Shown here: one piece after another, positions 1 through 7,705 of the stretch
Numbering within the stretch: position 1 is the first letter of the stretch
How the letters are laid out: each line of letters begins with the position of its first letter
Assembly (NCBI GenBank): GCA_029432775.1
Contig: JAROAZ010000013.1
Span: forward strand, 1 to 64,000
Length of the DNA stretch: 64,000 nt
Source: Pontiellaceae bacterium B12227
GTDB lineage: Bacteria; Verrucomicrobiota; Kiritimatiellia; Kiritimatiellales; Pontiellaceae
Direction: 5' to 3'
Made by a program: the position numbers and the translations under genes
The notes under the pieces: model-generated
Told to the model about the DNA's origin: nothing
Database searches by the model: none
Seen by the model: the letters and a program-made list of their open reading frames with translations, nothing else

Positions 1-1302
1 TTGAAAGCGCCGACGCTGTCGGCGCACTCCAGAGCGTTTCGCGCATTGCTCTTGCTAACCATCATGCCTGCGGCATGGGCTGCGGCGGATGTAATCCCCG
101 AACGCTTATCGTACGAAAGCGCCCGTGGAGCGTTACTTCAGCAATCGGACCGGATGCTGACGTTTGAAACCAATCCGAAGGAAGATCTGTTTCCATCGGT
201 ATTAATTCATGCACCGAACGGCCATTGGGATCTCTCCGGTTTCCAATCGCTGGAAACAACGTTTCATAATACCGGTAACACAGCCATCAATATTGCATTC
301 TGGGCCGTGGGTGCACCGGGATGGGATGCGCCCGTCGGAACCGTTATGCTGGAACCGGGTGAAACCAAGCCCTGCTCCATCGAACTTTCCCAACGCTGGA
401 AAGGCGGACTGGTGAATAAGGTCGATGCGAGCCATATTGAATATCTCCGGGTATCGCTTTTTAAATCCAAACAGGGCGGTTCCTTTGAGATGGCCCCTGT
501 CGTTGTCAAAGGCTCCTGCAGTCCGCCCGAAAGGCCGGAAGGCTACCATCGGCTGGAATTCACCCCAATGACTGAAGAAGAACCCGCCGCAGGCCGACGC
601 GTTCGACATCAGCTAAAAGGTTTCATGGGTTCGGAACTGTATCACTCGCTCTATCTGCCCGCAGATTGGAAGCCCGGTAAAACCTATCCGATCATTGTGG
701 AGTATGCCGGCAATCGCTGGCTGAATCCGCCCTGCCATTCCATCGGACGGCCGGAAGGCTCACGCATGGGCTTCGGCATGTCGGAAGGCAAAGGCTATAT
801 CTGGGTCAATGCCCCGTTCGTGTACCCCGAAACTAAAATGCAGGCCCTCAATGGCTGGGGCGATGCCGATGCGACCGCACAGTATGCCATTGATCTCGTC
901 GACATGCTCTGCACGGACTTCGGCGGCGATCCGGACAACGTTATCATCACCGGTTTCTCTCGCGGCGCGGTGGCCTGTGGTTATATCGGCCTGCGCAACG
1001 ACGAAATTTCCAAGCTTTGGAAGGCCTTTCACTCCTGCCAGCATTACGATGGCGATGGATACGGACAGGCAACCTACGAAAGCGCCTTGAACGACCGTAT
1101 GCCGCGCATCAACGGGCGTAAAACCTTCCACACCGACAACGGTAAACATGAAAAGTTGCAGGAGCTTTTTAGAATCACAGGAGAGCCCGTCGAGTTCGTC
1201 GAATCCGGCATCGGGGCCCACACCGATACCATGTTTCTCGAAAACCGTCCATCGACCCTCCGATTGAGAGAATGGTTGGCCGAAACCGTTACGGAAAAAT
1301 AA
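1..1302 (+). CDS. secreted alpha/beta-hydrolase esterase, 5' end at window edge
   Basis: Probable extracytoplasmic carboxylesterase or polysaccharide-esterase-like protein. The open frame starts with TTG at base 1, so the true start may be this codon or lie outside the window. The first 27 residues look like a signal peptide (hydrophobic ALLLLTIMPAAWA). Residues about 30-170 look like a beta-sandwich accessory region with no clear family. Residues about 190-430 are an alpha/beta-hydrolase fold of the PHB-depolymerase/dienelactone-hydrolase type: oxyanion-side motif IIVEYAGNRW, nucleophile elbow GFSRG with Ser320, and a late His407 in GIGAHTD. The basic part of the signal peptide is encoded by a hairpin at 7-25 that resembles the intergenic repeats of this window. 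The dispersed palindrome occurs twice in the gene (240 and 1007). It stands 72 bp upstream of two sulfatases on the same strand, so it may remove acyl groups from the same glycan. The fold is fairly secure; the substrate is unknown. Confidence 0.65.
   Translation: MKAPTLSAHSRAFRALLLLTIMPAAWAAADVIPERLSYESARGALLQQSDRMLTFETNPKEDLFPSVLIHAPNGHWDLSGFQSLETTFHNTGNTAINIAFWAVGAPGWDAPVGTVMLEPGETKPCSIELSQRWKGGLVNKVDASHIEYLRVSLFKSKQGGSFEMAPVVVKGSCSPPERPEGYHRLEFTPMTEEEPAAGRRVRHQLKGFMGSELYHSLYLPADWKPGKTYPIIVEYAGNRWLNPPCHSIGRPEGSRMGFGMSEGKGYIWVNAPFVYPETKMQALNGWGDADATAQYAIDLVDMLCTDFGGDPDNVIITGFSRGAVACGYIGLRNDEISKLWKAFHSCQHYDGDGYGQATYESALNDRMPRINGRKTFHTDNGKHEKLQELFRITGEPVEFVESGIGAHTDTMFLENRPSTLRLREWLAETVTEK
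240..256. repeat. dispersed 17-bp palindrome, coding copy
   Basis: TTTCCAATCGCTGGAAA inside the esterase gene; read as FQSLE in frame, in a region with no conserved enzyme motif. Confidence 0.9.
1007..1023. repeat. dispersed palindrome, coding copy
   Basis: TTTCCAAGCTTTGGAAG in the esterase gene; read as SKLWK, between the catalytic Ser and His. Confidence 0.9.
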
Positions 1303-1327
1303 ACATGTAATACACCTCTGTCGTCCT

Positions 1328-1344
1328 TTTCCAACCGTTGGAAA
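1328..1344. repeat. dispersed palindrome, intergenic copy
   Basis: TTTCCAACCGTTGGAAA, perfect in both 7-bp arms, ending 30 bp before the start of the sulfatase at 1375. Confidence 0.95.
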
Positions 1345-1374
1345 CGTTTATAGATAAACAAATACAGGGGATAC

Positions 1375-2763
1375 ATGAAAAAACTACTGCTACACGGACT
1401 GGCTCTTTCGGTAATCACTGCTTCGGCCGCAACCAAGCCGAACATCGTCATCATCTTTAACGATGATCAGGGCTATCAGGATCTGGGGTGCTACGGCTCG
1501 CCCGATATTAAAACGCCCAACGTGGATCAATTGGCTACGGAAGGCATGCGCTTTACCGATTTTTATGTCGGCTCCCCGGTCTGTTCCGCGTCGCGCGCTG
1601 CTTTGCTTACGGGGTGCTACCCTTATCGCGTCGGCGTTCCCGGGGTCTTCTGGCCGAACCGGAATCATGGACTGGATCCGAAACACACCACGATGGCGGA
1701 ATCGCTCAAGGCGGCCGGATACGCAACCGCAGCCGTCGGCAAATGGCATCTGGGCGACGAACCGCGCTTTCTGCCGACCAACCAGGGCTTCGACTCCTAC
1801 TTCGGAATTCCATACTCCAACGACATGTTTCCGGCCAAATCCATGAAATATTCCGAGGACTGCCTTTTCCGCGAGGGAGAGAGTCTCCAAACATTGGAAA
1901 AAGCGTTTGCCACCGAGAAAAAACCGGGAAGACCTTCCGGCATGAAGGATAAGGTGCCGCTGATGCGCAATCAGGAGTGCATCGAGTTTCCGTGCGACCA
2001 GACGACGATCACCCGTCGTTGTGCCGATGAAGGCATCCGCTTTATTTCTCACAGTGTTAAAGCGGAAAAGCCGTTCTTCTTATACCTCGCGAACTCCATG
2101 CCCCATACCCCGCTCTTTGCATCGGAACAGTTCAAAGGCAAAAGCACACGAGGCCTTTATGGCGATGTGATCGAAGAGATCGACTTCAATGCCGGCCGTA
2201 TAATGGATCACCTCAAAAAGCTGGGCGTTGAAGAGAACACGATCGTTATCTTCACCTCCGACAACGGCCCCTGGCTGATCAAAGGCGATAAAGGCGGAAG
2301 CGCCCTGCCCCTGTTCGAGGGCAAAATGACCAGCTTTGAAGGCGGTCAGCGAGTACCGTTCATCATCCGCTGGCCGGACGTTATTCCCGCCGGAACCGAG
2401 TGCAATGGAATCGCGGCAACCATCGACCTTTTTCCGACACTGGCAAAGCTCTGCGGCTCCAAGCTGCCGGAAGCGGAGCTCGACGGCTTGGATATTTCCA
2501 AGCTTTGGAAAACCCCGAAGGCGGCATCGCCCCGCACCTCCTATTTCTTTGTGCACAACGCGGTGCGTTCCGGGGATTGGAAATATCACAAAAAGGAACT
2601 CTTCAAGGTAAAGGCGACTAAACGTGACACCCAAGGGCCGACCCTTTACAATCTGAAAGATGATATTGGTGAGGCGAATAACGTCATTGCCGACCACCCG
2701 GAAATCGCCGAACGCCTGAAAAAGAGACTCGAAGCCCATATTCAACGAACACCAAGGCCTTAA
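1375..2763 (+). CDS. secreted type I sulfatase (CSASR active site)
   Basis: Formylglycine-dependent sulfatase that hydrolyses sulfate esters, probably on a polysaccharide, in the periplasm or outside. The start ATG follows an AGGGG ribosome site. A signal peptide of about 20 residues is followed by the alkaline-phosphatase-superfamily metal motif PNIVIIFNDDQG. The modified cysteine is Cys70 in CSASR, the alanine variant of C-x-P/A-x-R, which known maturases accept. A second metal site is visible as TSDNG near residue 300, and GKWHLG near residue 122 is typical of the family. Length (462 aa) is normal. The C-terminal part contains ISKLWKT, encoded by the dispersed palindrome. The next sulfatase begins one base after the stop, so the two are probably co-transcribed. 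Substrate specificity cannot be read from the sequence. Confidence 0.93.
   Translation: MKKLLLHGLALSVITASAATKPNIVIIFNDDQGYQDLGCYGSPDIKTPNVDQLATEGMRFTDFYVGSPVCSASRAALLTGCYPYRVGVPGVFWPNRNHGLDPKHTTMAESLKAAGYATAAVGKWHLGDEPRFLPTNQGFDSYFGIPYSNDMFPAKSMKYSEDCLFREGESLQTLEKAFATEKKPGRPSGMKDKVPLMRNQECIEFPCDQTTITRRCADEGIRFISHSVKAEKPFFLYLANSMPHTPLFASEQFKGKSTRGLYGDVIEEIDFNAGRIMDHLKKLGVEENTIVIFTSDNGPWLIKGDKGGSALPLFEGKMTSFEGGQRVPFIIRWPDVIPAGTECNGIAATIDLFPTLAKLCGSKLPEAELDGLDISKLWKTPKAASPRTSYFFVHNAVRSGDWKYHKKELFKVKATKRDTQGPTLYNLKDDIGEANNVIADHPEIAERLKKRLEAHIQRTPRP
2495..2511. repeat. dispersed palindrome, coding copy
   Basis: TTTCCAAGCTTTGGAAA in the sulfatase at 1375; read as SKLWK. The centre is identical to the copy at 1007. 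Confidence 0.95.
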
Positions 2764-2764
2764 T

Positions 2765-4270
2765 ATGAAACCTTCCATCCTGATCCTGTCCTGTCTACTT
2801 GCAGCATCATCCTTTGCCGCAGAAAAGCCCAACGTCATCCTGATCTTCGCCGATGACCTCGGTCCCGGCATGCTGGGATGCTACGGCCAGCAGGTGGTAA
2901 CGACACCTCACATTGACCGGCTCGCGGCGGAGGGCATGAAGTTCAACAACTACTACGGAGCCGTCTTCTGTGCGCCTTCGCGCTGGACGCTGGCCACCGG
3001 CATGCATGACGGCCGCCAGGGCGGCTGGGGCCATAACCGGGGCGGGCTGCCGATCCAACGCGACTCCGGAAATATTACCGAGGAGGAATATCAGCAACGC
3101 CTAGCAAAACACAAGGCGGGTTCCACTCCGATCCCGGATCACGAAGTCTTCATGGGTCAGATCGGACAACGCGCCGGCTACAAAACCGCGCAGTTCGGCA
3201 AACTGGATCAGGGTTTTCTCACCTGGCACGAACGGGTGAAACGCTTTGGTTGGGATTTCTACGAAGGCATGTACGACCACGTTCGCTGCCATGGTTTTTA
3301 TCCGCCCTATATGTGGCGGAACGGGGAGCGGTTCGAACTAGAAGGCAACCCCCTTGCCGACTGCGGAAAAACGAGCGAACTGGGCGACGAGCCGATTGAC
3401 TACGGCGGAAAGACCTATTCCCAGAATGTGTTTATCGAAGGTATCCTGAAATTCATCAGGGAGAACAAAGACCAGCCGTTTTTCCTCTACCATCCCACCC
3501 AGCTGCCGCACGGACCGGTTGCCATTCCTGAGCTGCATCCGGACTTTGCGGACCACCCCACCATGTCGCTGGCGGAAAAGAAATATGCTTCCATGATCAA
3601 GATGCTCGACGATCATGTCGGCCTGATCATGGCCGAACTGAAAAAACAGGGCCTCGACAAAAACACCATCGTGGCGTTCACGTCCGATAACGGACATGAA
3701 CTGTATTACGGCCCGAAGCCAACCTATAAAAAACAGAAACTGGCCGATGGCAGCAAAGCCAACCTGACCGATAAAAAGTGGCGCACCTCGGAAATCGGCG
3801 ATGTTTTTGATGGAGCAGGTGGACGGGCCGGACTCAAACGAAGTGGTTTCCAAGGCGGCATCCAGTGCCCCTTGATCGTGCGCTGGCCGGGAAAGATTGA
3901 GCCCGGGACAGAAACCGACCTGCTGAGTGCGCATTACGATTTCCTCGCAACACTGGCCGATATCGGCGGCGTTGAGGTTCCGAAAGGAAAAGACAGCATC
4001 TCCTACCTGCCGACCCTGCTCGGGAAGAACCAGACTCAAAAACATGACTTCGTAGTAGTCCGGAATCACGTTAAATTAATGGGCAGCAATTCGATCGTTG
4101 ATTCCAAGGGTTGGAAACTCGTTCAGATCGGAAAAGATGATTTCCAACTCTATAACATTCTTCAGGACAATGAAGAGCGCATCGAACTCTCGAAGAAACA
4201 TCCGGAAATTGCGGAGCGTTTGAAGCGCACCCTGCTGAAAGAACTCAATTCAGCGCGCCCAGATCTTTAA
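2765..4270 (+). CDS. secreted type I sulfatase (CAPSR)
   Basis: Second sulfatase of the first pair; only one base separates it from the upstream stop, which implies translational coupling. A signal peptide (MKPSILILSCLLAASSFAA) precedes the metal-binding start PNVILIFADDLG. The formylglycine residue is Cys69 in CAPSR, the canonical form. TSDNGHE near residue 300 is the second metal site. Compared with the preceding gene it has a longer insert around residues 100-210, and the proteins are clearly different subfamilies rather than a recent duplication. The C-terminal DSKGWKL segment overlaps a copy of the dispersed palindrome. A long hairpin follows the stop at 4339-4376. Role: desulfation of exported or extracellular glycans; exact substrate unknown. 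Confidence 0.93.
   Translation: MKPSILILSCLLAASSFAAEKPNVILIFADDLGPGMLGCYGQQVVTTPHIDRLAAEGMKFNNYYGAVFCAPSRWTLATGMHDGRQGGWGHNRGGLPIQRDSGNITEEEYQQRLAKHKAGSTPIPDHEVFMGQIGQRAGYKTAQFGKLDQGFLTWHERVKRFGWDFYEGMYDHVRCHGFYPPYMWRNGERFELEGNPLADCGKTSELGDEPIDYGGKTYSQNVFIEGILKFIRENKDQPFFLYHPTQLPHGPVAIPELHPDFADHPTMSLAEKKYASMIKMLDDHVGLIMAELKKQGLDKNTIVAFTSDNGHELYYGPKPTYKKQKLADGSKANLTDKKWRTSEIGDVFDGAGGRAGLKRSGFQGGIQCPLIVRWPGKIEPGTETDLLSAHYDFLATLADIGGVEVPKGKDSISYLPTLLGKNQTQKHDFVVVRNHVKLMGSNSIVDSKGWKLVQIGKDDFQLYNILQDNEERIELSKKHPEIAERLKRTLLKELNSARPDL
4101..4117. repeat. dispersed palindrome, coding copy
   Basis: ATTCCAAGGGTTGGAAA near the 3' end of the sulfatase at 2765; read as SKGWK at the normal sulfatase WKL position. 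Confidence 0.9.
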
Positions 4271-4338
4271 TCGACGGCATTCGGCACACCACTAAATGCC
4301 ACTCAACTCGGCTGGCCAGTGAGGAAAAAAGGGTGATA

Positions 4339-4376
4339 CTTTCAGGCCTTTGACCATGAAGTCCAAGGCCTGAAAG
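4339..4376. terminator. 12-bp perfect hairpin between convergent genes
   Basis: CTTTCAGGCCTT (4339-4350) is exactly complementary to AAGGCCTGAAAG (4365-4376), with a 14-base loop. It lies between the sulfatase ending at 4270 (+) and the propeller protein ending at 4413 (-), a typical place for a two-way terminator. There is no long T-run on either side, so it could instead stabilise mRNA ends. Confidence 0.5.
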
Positions 4377-4412
4377 CTTAATTGACCAACGAGGAAGTTG
4401 AACGGTGTCCCA

Positions 4413-6062
4413 TCAATTCGTTGGCAGCACCACTTTCAGCGTATGCTTTTCGGTGGGCAGCCCCCTGCTGTCCAGCAGGACGGTAAATTCGTGTTTACTG
4501 CCTTTGGGCAGCGGCTTTTCGCAGCACAGACGAACCATCGACTTTTCGAACGGCTTCAACCCGCGAACGTTTCCTTCAGCAATCAACGTATCGCCTTTCA
4601 GCACTTTCACCACCGATGCTTCTGAATCAACCGTGCCGAAATTGGTCACTTCCACAAACGCATCCATACCGGTCTGGGTGTATTCAAATTTCGGAGCAAG
4701 GGCCGAGAGCACCGGAACATCGTAGACCACGCCCGGCAGCCGGCTCCAGCCGAACAGAATCTTTCCATCGCGGGTCTGCCCCAGCAGTTTGCCGGCAAAG
4801 TTGTCTTCGGTCAGTTTGCTATCGGCCGCACGGAAGACGAGAATCAGGTCGTCGCCATCCTTTACCCGGTTCACAAGTTTTGCGCCGCGTCCATAGTTGA
4901 CCTCGGTTGAATCCCCGAAGCGGATGGAATTGAAATCAATATCAGCAGACGGATCAAAACCATCCTCGGCCTTGATGCGTACGCGGATATCGCCCGATGA
5001 ACCAAAGACCGACTCCTTGTTCAGCACTTCAATCAGGCGCGACTCCTGAACCGGAATGGCGATGGCCTTGGAGTTATGAATATCGTTCGGCAGGTCGGAA
5101 TGCTTGTCGGAATCGATCACGGCAAAGAAACAGAGGTATGGACGGCCGTGATCGTCCTGCAGGAACCGGATGCGTTCATATTTATACCAATCGAGCGCAG
5201 ATCCATCTTCGTACTTAGCAATGCCCGGGACGTAGGCCTCGCCCTCTTCCGTCTTCCAATGGAATCCGTCTTTGGAACGAAGGTGATAGGCAATGCGTCC
5301 CTTCCAGTCATTCACAATAATATGGTACTGAACGTCGTCCTGCCACATCACCGGATCTTCAAAAATACCGGGCACCTTGGGATAGACCGACTCCGAGCTC
5401 ACCTCATACCAGTTGTCCCGCCCGTCCGGACTCGCCCAGATATAACCGCGCCGCGCAACCGCAATGACCGACTGGTCGGCGCGCTCTTCGAACGAGAAAT
5501 TTACGAAGTTTTTGAAAGCATACCGTTCCCGCTTATCGAAAACATAGGATCCCTTTTTCCAGGGACCGTTGAGGCTCTTGGAATAGAAAAACTGCGCATG
5601 GGTGACATAGACCATCCACTCGCCCTTGGCGTTGCGGTAAAGTTCGGAGTTGTGGCCCGGGCCGATCCAGTCCTGATAGGTATACGGCCCCATCGGGTCG
5701 TCTGCCGTCGCGTGCACGATCTCCGAATCGAAATAAGCAAAGTGTCCGCGCGGTGCGTCCTCCGGCCAGCGGGCGGTGTAGAGGTGATATTTTCCGTCAT
5801 CGCCCTGATGCGGAAACGCACACCAGTAGGACCACGCCGGATCTTCAATGCCGTTCGTGATATCGCGCGGCTTCACGTTATCGCCGCCCCACGTATCGGA
5901 CGTCATGCCGTCACGCATCGGCATAGGAAGAAACAAGTCTTTGAACTGCCCGCCCCGCACCAGATTATTCCACTCTTCCGGCCGCTCGCGCACCACGCTG
6001 TCGGCCATCACCAAGGCAGCCGCACAAAGTCCCGAAATCAGGCAAACTGTTTTTATCATCAT
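4413..6062 (-). CDS. secreted five-bladed beta-propeller glycosidase-like protein
   Basis: Probable glycoside hydrolase of the GH43/GH117-type beta-propeller superfamily; family membership is by fold features only. ATG at 6062 is preceded by GGAG. A signal peptide of about 20 residues is followed by the block SDTWGGDNVKPRD and NGIEDPAWSYW. This block recurs in the paralogues ending at 12398 and 42798 and carries acidic residues that could be catalytic. Blade-like repeats follow: DGKYHLYTARW, GHNSELYRN, FEDPVMWQDDVQYH and SKDGFHWK. The last about 150 residues form a separate beta-rich module ending near TLKVVL. The gene is the last of a minus-strand run after three sulfatases. A role in removing galactose-type sugars from the same sulfated glycan fits the context but is inferred. 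Confidence 0.7.
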   Translation of the reverse strand: MMIKTVCLISGLCAAALVMADSVVRERPEEWNNLVRGGQFKDLFLPMPMRDGMTSDTWGGDNVKPRDITNGIEDPAWSYWCAFPHQGDDGKYHLYTARWPEDAPRGHFAYFDSEIVHATADDPMGPYTYQDWIGPGHNSELYRNAKGEWMVYVTHAQFFYSKSLNGPWKKGSYVFDKRERYAFKNFVNFSFEERADQSVIAVARRGYIWASPDGRDNWYEVSSESVYPKVPGIFEDPVMWQDDVQYHIIVNDWKGRIAYHLRSKDGFHWKTEEGEAYVPGIAKYEDGSALDWYKYERIRFLQDDHGRPYLCFFAVIDSDKHSDLPNDIHNSKAIAIPVQESRLIEVLNKESVFGSSGDIRVRIKAEDGFDPSADIDFNSIRFGDSTEVNYGRGAKLVNRVKDGDDLILVFRAADSKLTEDNFAGKLLGQTRDGKILFGWSRLPGVVYDVPVLSALAPKFEYTQTGMDAFVEVTNFGTVDSEASVVKVLKGDTLIAEGNVRGLKPFEKSMVRLCCEKPLPKGSKHEFTVLLDSRGLPTEKHTLKVVLPTN

Positions 6063-6085
6063 TCCATCTCCTTAAAGCAATCGAC

Positions 6086-6135
6086 TGGAGGGCGACGTTT
6101 CATCGTCGCCGGTTTCGACAAAGCGAAACCCTCCA
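6086..6135. repeat. three-way-junction palindromic intergenic repeat
   Basis: TGGAGGG (6086-6092) pairs with CCCTCCA (6129-6135). Inside are two hairpins: GGCGACG/CGTCGCC (6091-6097 and 6104-6110) and GGTTTCG/CGAAACC (6111-6117 and 6124-6130). The stems share a few G and C bases. It lies just upstream of the propeller gene starting at 6062. The multi-stem design resembles the elements at 18050-18103 and 35468-35515 and is typical of REP-like intergenic repeats. Confidence 0.7.
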
Positions 6136-6210
6136 ACATAATGATCTGTTTCTACCAACTCGCCCGCCCGTTCAATAGATGGGTTTACGCTAAATACATA
6201 TGCAATGCCG

Positions 6211-7617
6211 TCAAAGCAGAACCGGTCCCGGATGGTTCATTTTCCAGGCATTGGAAGCATCGCCGGGCATCTCGAGATGCTTATGCTTTCCTTCCGGCTT
6301 CGGTTGGCCCGGCCGCGCATTGCGGTCCGGGGTCGGGTTTTCCGGAATGGTGTCCCCGGTCTGCACGGACCATTGGGCTAGAAGGGCGCGCGCTTTTTCC
6401 AGGATCTGGAAATATTCCGGATTCTGCACAAGATTGGTCAACTGATCGGGATCTTTACTCAGTTGGAACAACTCCTCCTCCGGACACGGGTTCCGGAAAA
6501 TATTCCTCTGCGCATCTGTTAATGTTCCGGCCTTGAAACCTTCCTCCAGTTCGGCATTTTTCGCCTCCATGCAGAGGTTCTGCTGATTGGGAAAATTGTT
6601 TTTAATGTAAAGCCAGTCGCCGAAACGGACGCTCCGCTCGTGGTTTTTGAAGACATGCCAGTTGTGTTCCGAAAATGCGACCTCGCGAGTGACAGCATTC
6701 GGGTTTCCAAGGATTGGAAGAAAACTGATGCCCTGAATGCGCTCATCTTTTTCAACACCGGCGAGATCCAACACGGTTGCTGAAATATCGATGGAACTGA
6801 CGAGGCTGCCCGTCGTCCCTTGCTTTACCCGTTTCTTATTGTGCACCACGAACGGCGGCTTGATGCCACTGTCATACAGGCGGGTTTTGCAACGCGGGAA
6901 CGGGCGGCCGTTATCGGCCGTAATAATGATGACCGTATCTTCCAGCACGCCCTGCTTTTCCAGCTCGGCCGTCACCAAACCAATATAGTGATCAAAACGA
7001 CTAACTTCGTGCGCATATCCGGTCAAATCATTGCGCGTCTTCGGCCCATCCACCAGGAACGGAGGAACCGTCATCGCTTCCGGCGTATAGATCGGAGCAT
7101 CATCGTTGATCTGCCACCCGCGATGCGCGTCCTTTGAAGCGAACCAGAAAAAGAACGGCTTATCCTTCGGACGTTCCTGCGCAATCTGCAGCCAGTCCTC
7201 CTCGGCCCCCGGACCTTTGCCTTTGGAAACCAGGCTAAAAGCCGGATGAGCATTCGAGCCCATGTGGTCTTTTCCTGAAAGCACCGTATAATATCCGGCC
7301 TCTTTTAACTGCAGCGGAAAAAGCGGCTGCCCCTCCGGCAAACGCACGTGCAGCTCCGGTGCTCCGGTATTGTGCGGATAGCGCCCGGTGATCATGCTGC
7401 ACCGGCTTGGGCTGCAGCTGCTGGTGGTCAGGATGGCATTATCAAACCGCAACCCCTCGCCCGCCAACCGATCGATATTCGGCGTCCTGATGGAAGGATG
7501 CCCATAGCAACCGATATCTTCCTGCGAAATATCATCCGCCAGAAAGAAAACGAAATTGGGTTGGGCGAAGCATTGGCCAAGAGCTACAGCACAAAGAGCG
7601 CTCAGTATTTTTTTCAT
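6211..7617 (-). CDS. secreted type I sulfatase (CSPSR)
   Basis: Sulfatase of 468 residues. The open frame extends to 7662, but the ATG at 7617 is chosen because it begins a clean signal peptide (MKKILSALCAVALGQCFA) after a purine-rich AAAGGG. Metal-binding start PNFVFFLADDIS, formylglycine Cys68 in the canonical CSPSR, and the second metal motif ITADNG near residue 240. The short insert lengths resemble heparan-N-sulfatase-like members, but that is only an impression. The coding sequence holds three dispersed palindromes (6241, 6396, 6704), the highest density in the window, and a fourth (7656) lies 39 bp upstream of its start. It is followed by the propeller gene in the same direction. Confidence 0.92.
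   Translation of the reverse strand: MKKILSALCAVALGQCFAQPNFVFFLADDISQEDIGCYGHPSIRTPNIDRLAGEGLRFDNAILTTSSCSPSRCSMITGRYPHNTGAPELHVRLPEGQPLFPLQLKEAGYYTVLSGKDHMGSNAHPAFSLVSKGKGPGAEEDWLQIAQERPKDKPFFFWFASKDAHRGWQINDDAPIYTPEAMTVPPFLVDGPKTRNDLTGYAHEVSRFDHYIGLVTAELEKQGVLEDTVIIITADNGRPFPRCKTRLYDSGIKPPFVVHNKKRVKQGTTGSLVSSIDISATVLDLAGVEKDERIQGISFLPILGNPNAVTREVAFSEHNWHVFKNHERSVRFGDWLYIKNNFPNQQNLCMEAKNAELEEGFKAGTLTDAQRNIFRNPCPEEELFQLSKDPDQLTNLVQNPEYFQILEKARALLAQWSVQTGDTIPENPTPDRNARPGQPKPEGKHKHLEMPGDASNAWKMNHPGPVLL
6241..6257. repeat. dispersed palindrome, coding copy
   Basis: TTTCCAGGCATTGGAAG near the C terminus of the sulfatase at 6211; on the coding strand it reads SNAWK. Confidence 0.85.
6396..6412. 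repeat. dispersed palindrome, coding copy
   Basis: TTTCCAGGATCTGGAAA in the sulfatase at 6211; on the coding strand it reads FQILE. Confidence 0.85.
6704..6720. repeat. dispersed palindrome, coding copy
   Basis: TTTCCAAGGATTGGAAG in the sulfatase at 6211; on the coding strand it reads PILGN. Confidence 0.9.
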
Positions 7618-7655
7618 AAAACCCTTTCGTGAGGCGTGACTATTTAGACGTGATT

Positions 7656-7672
7656 TTTCCAATCATTGGAAC
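7656..7672. repeat. dispersed palindrome, intergenic copy
   Basis: TTTCCAATCATTGGAAC, 39 bp upstream of the sulfatase ATG at 7617 and downstream of another sulfatase gene. Confidence 0.95.
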
Positions 7673-7705
7673 GATACAAGCCCATCACGGCTCAATCATC
7701 ACGCC

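Noticed and set aside
2568..2582. TTCCGGGGATTGGAA in the sulfatase at 1375
   Set aside because: It encodes the ordinary sulfatase RSGDWK block with a mismatch in one arm; it shows how that motif can mimic the palindrome, so it was left out of the count.
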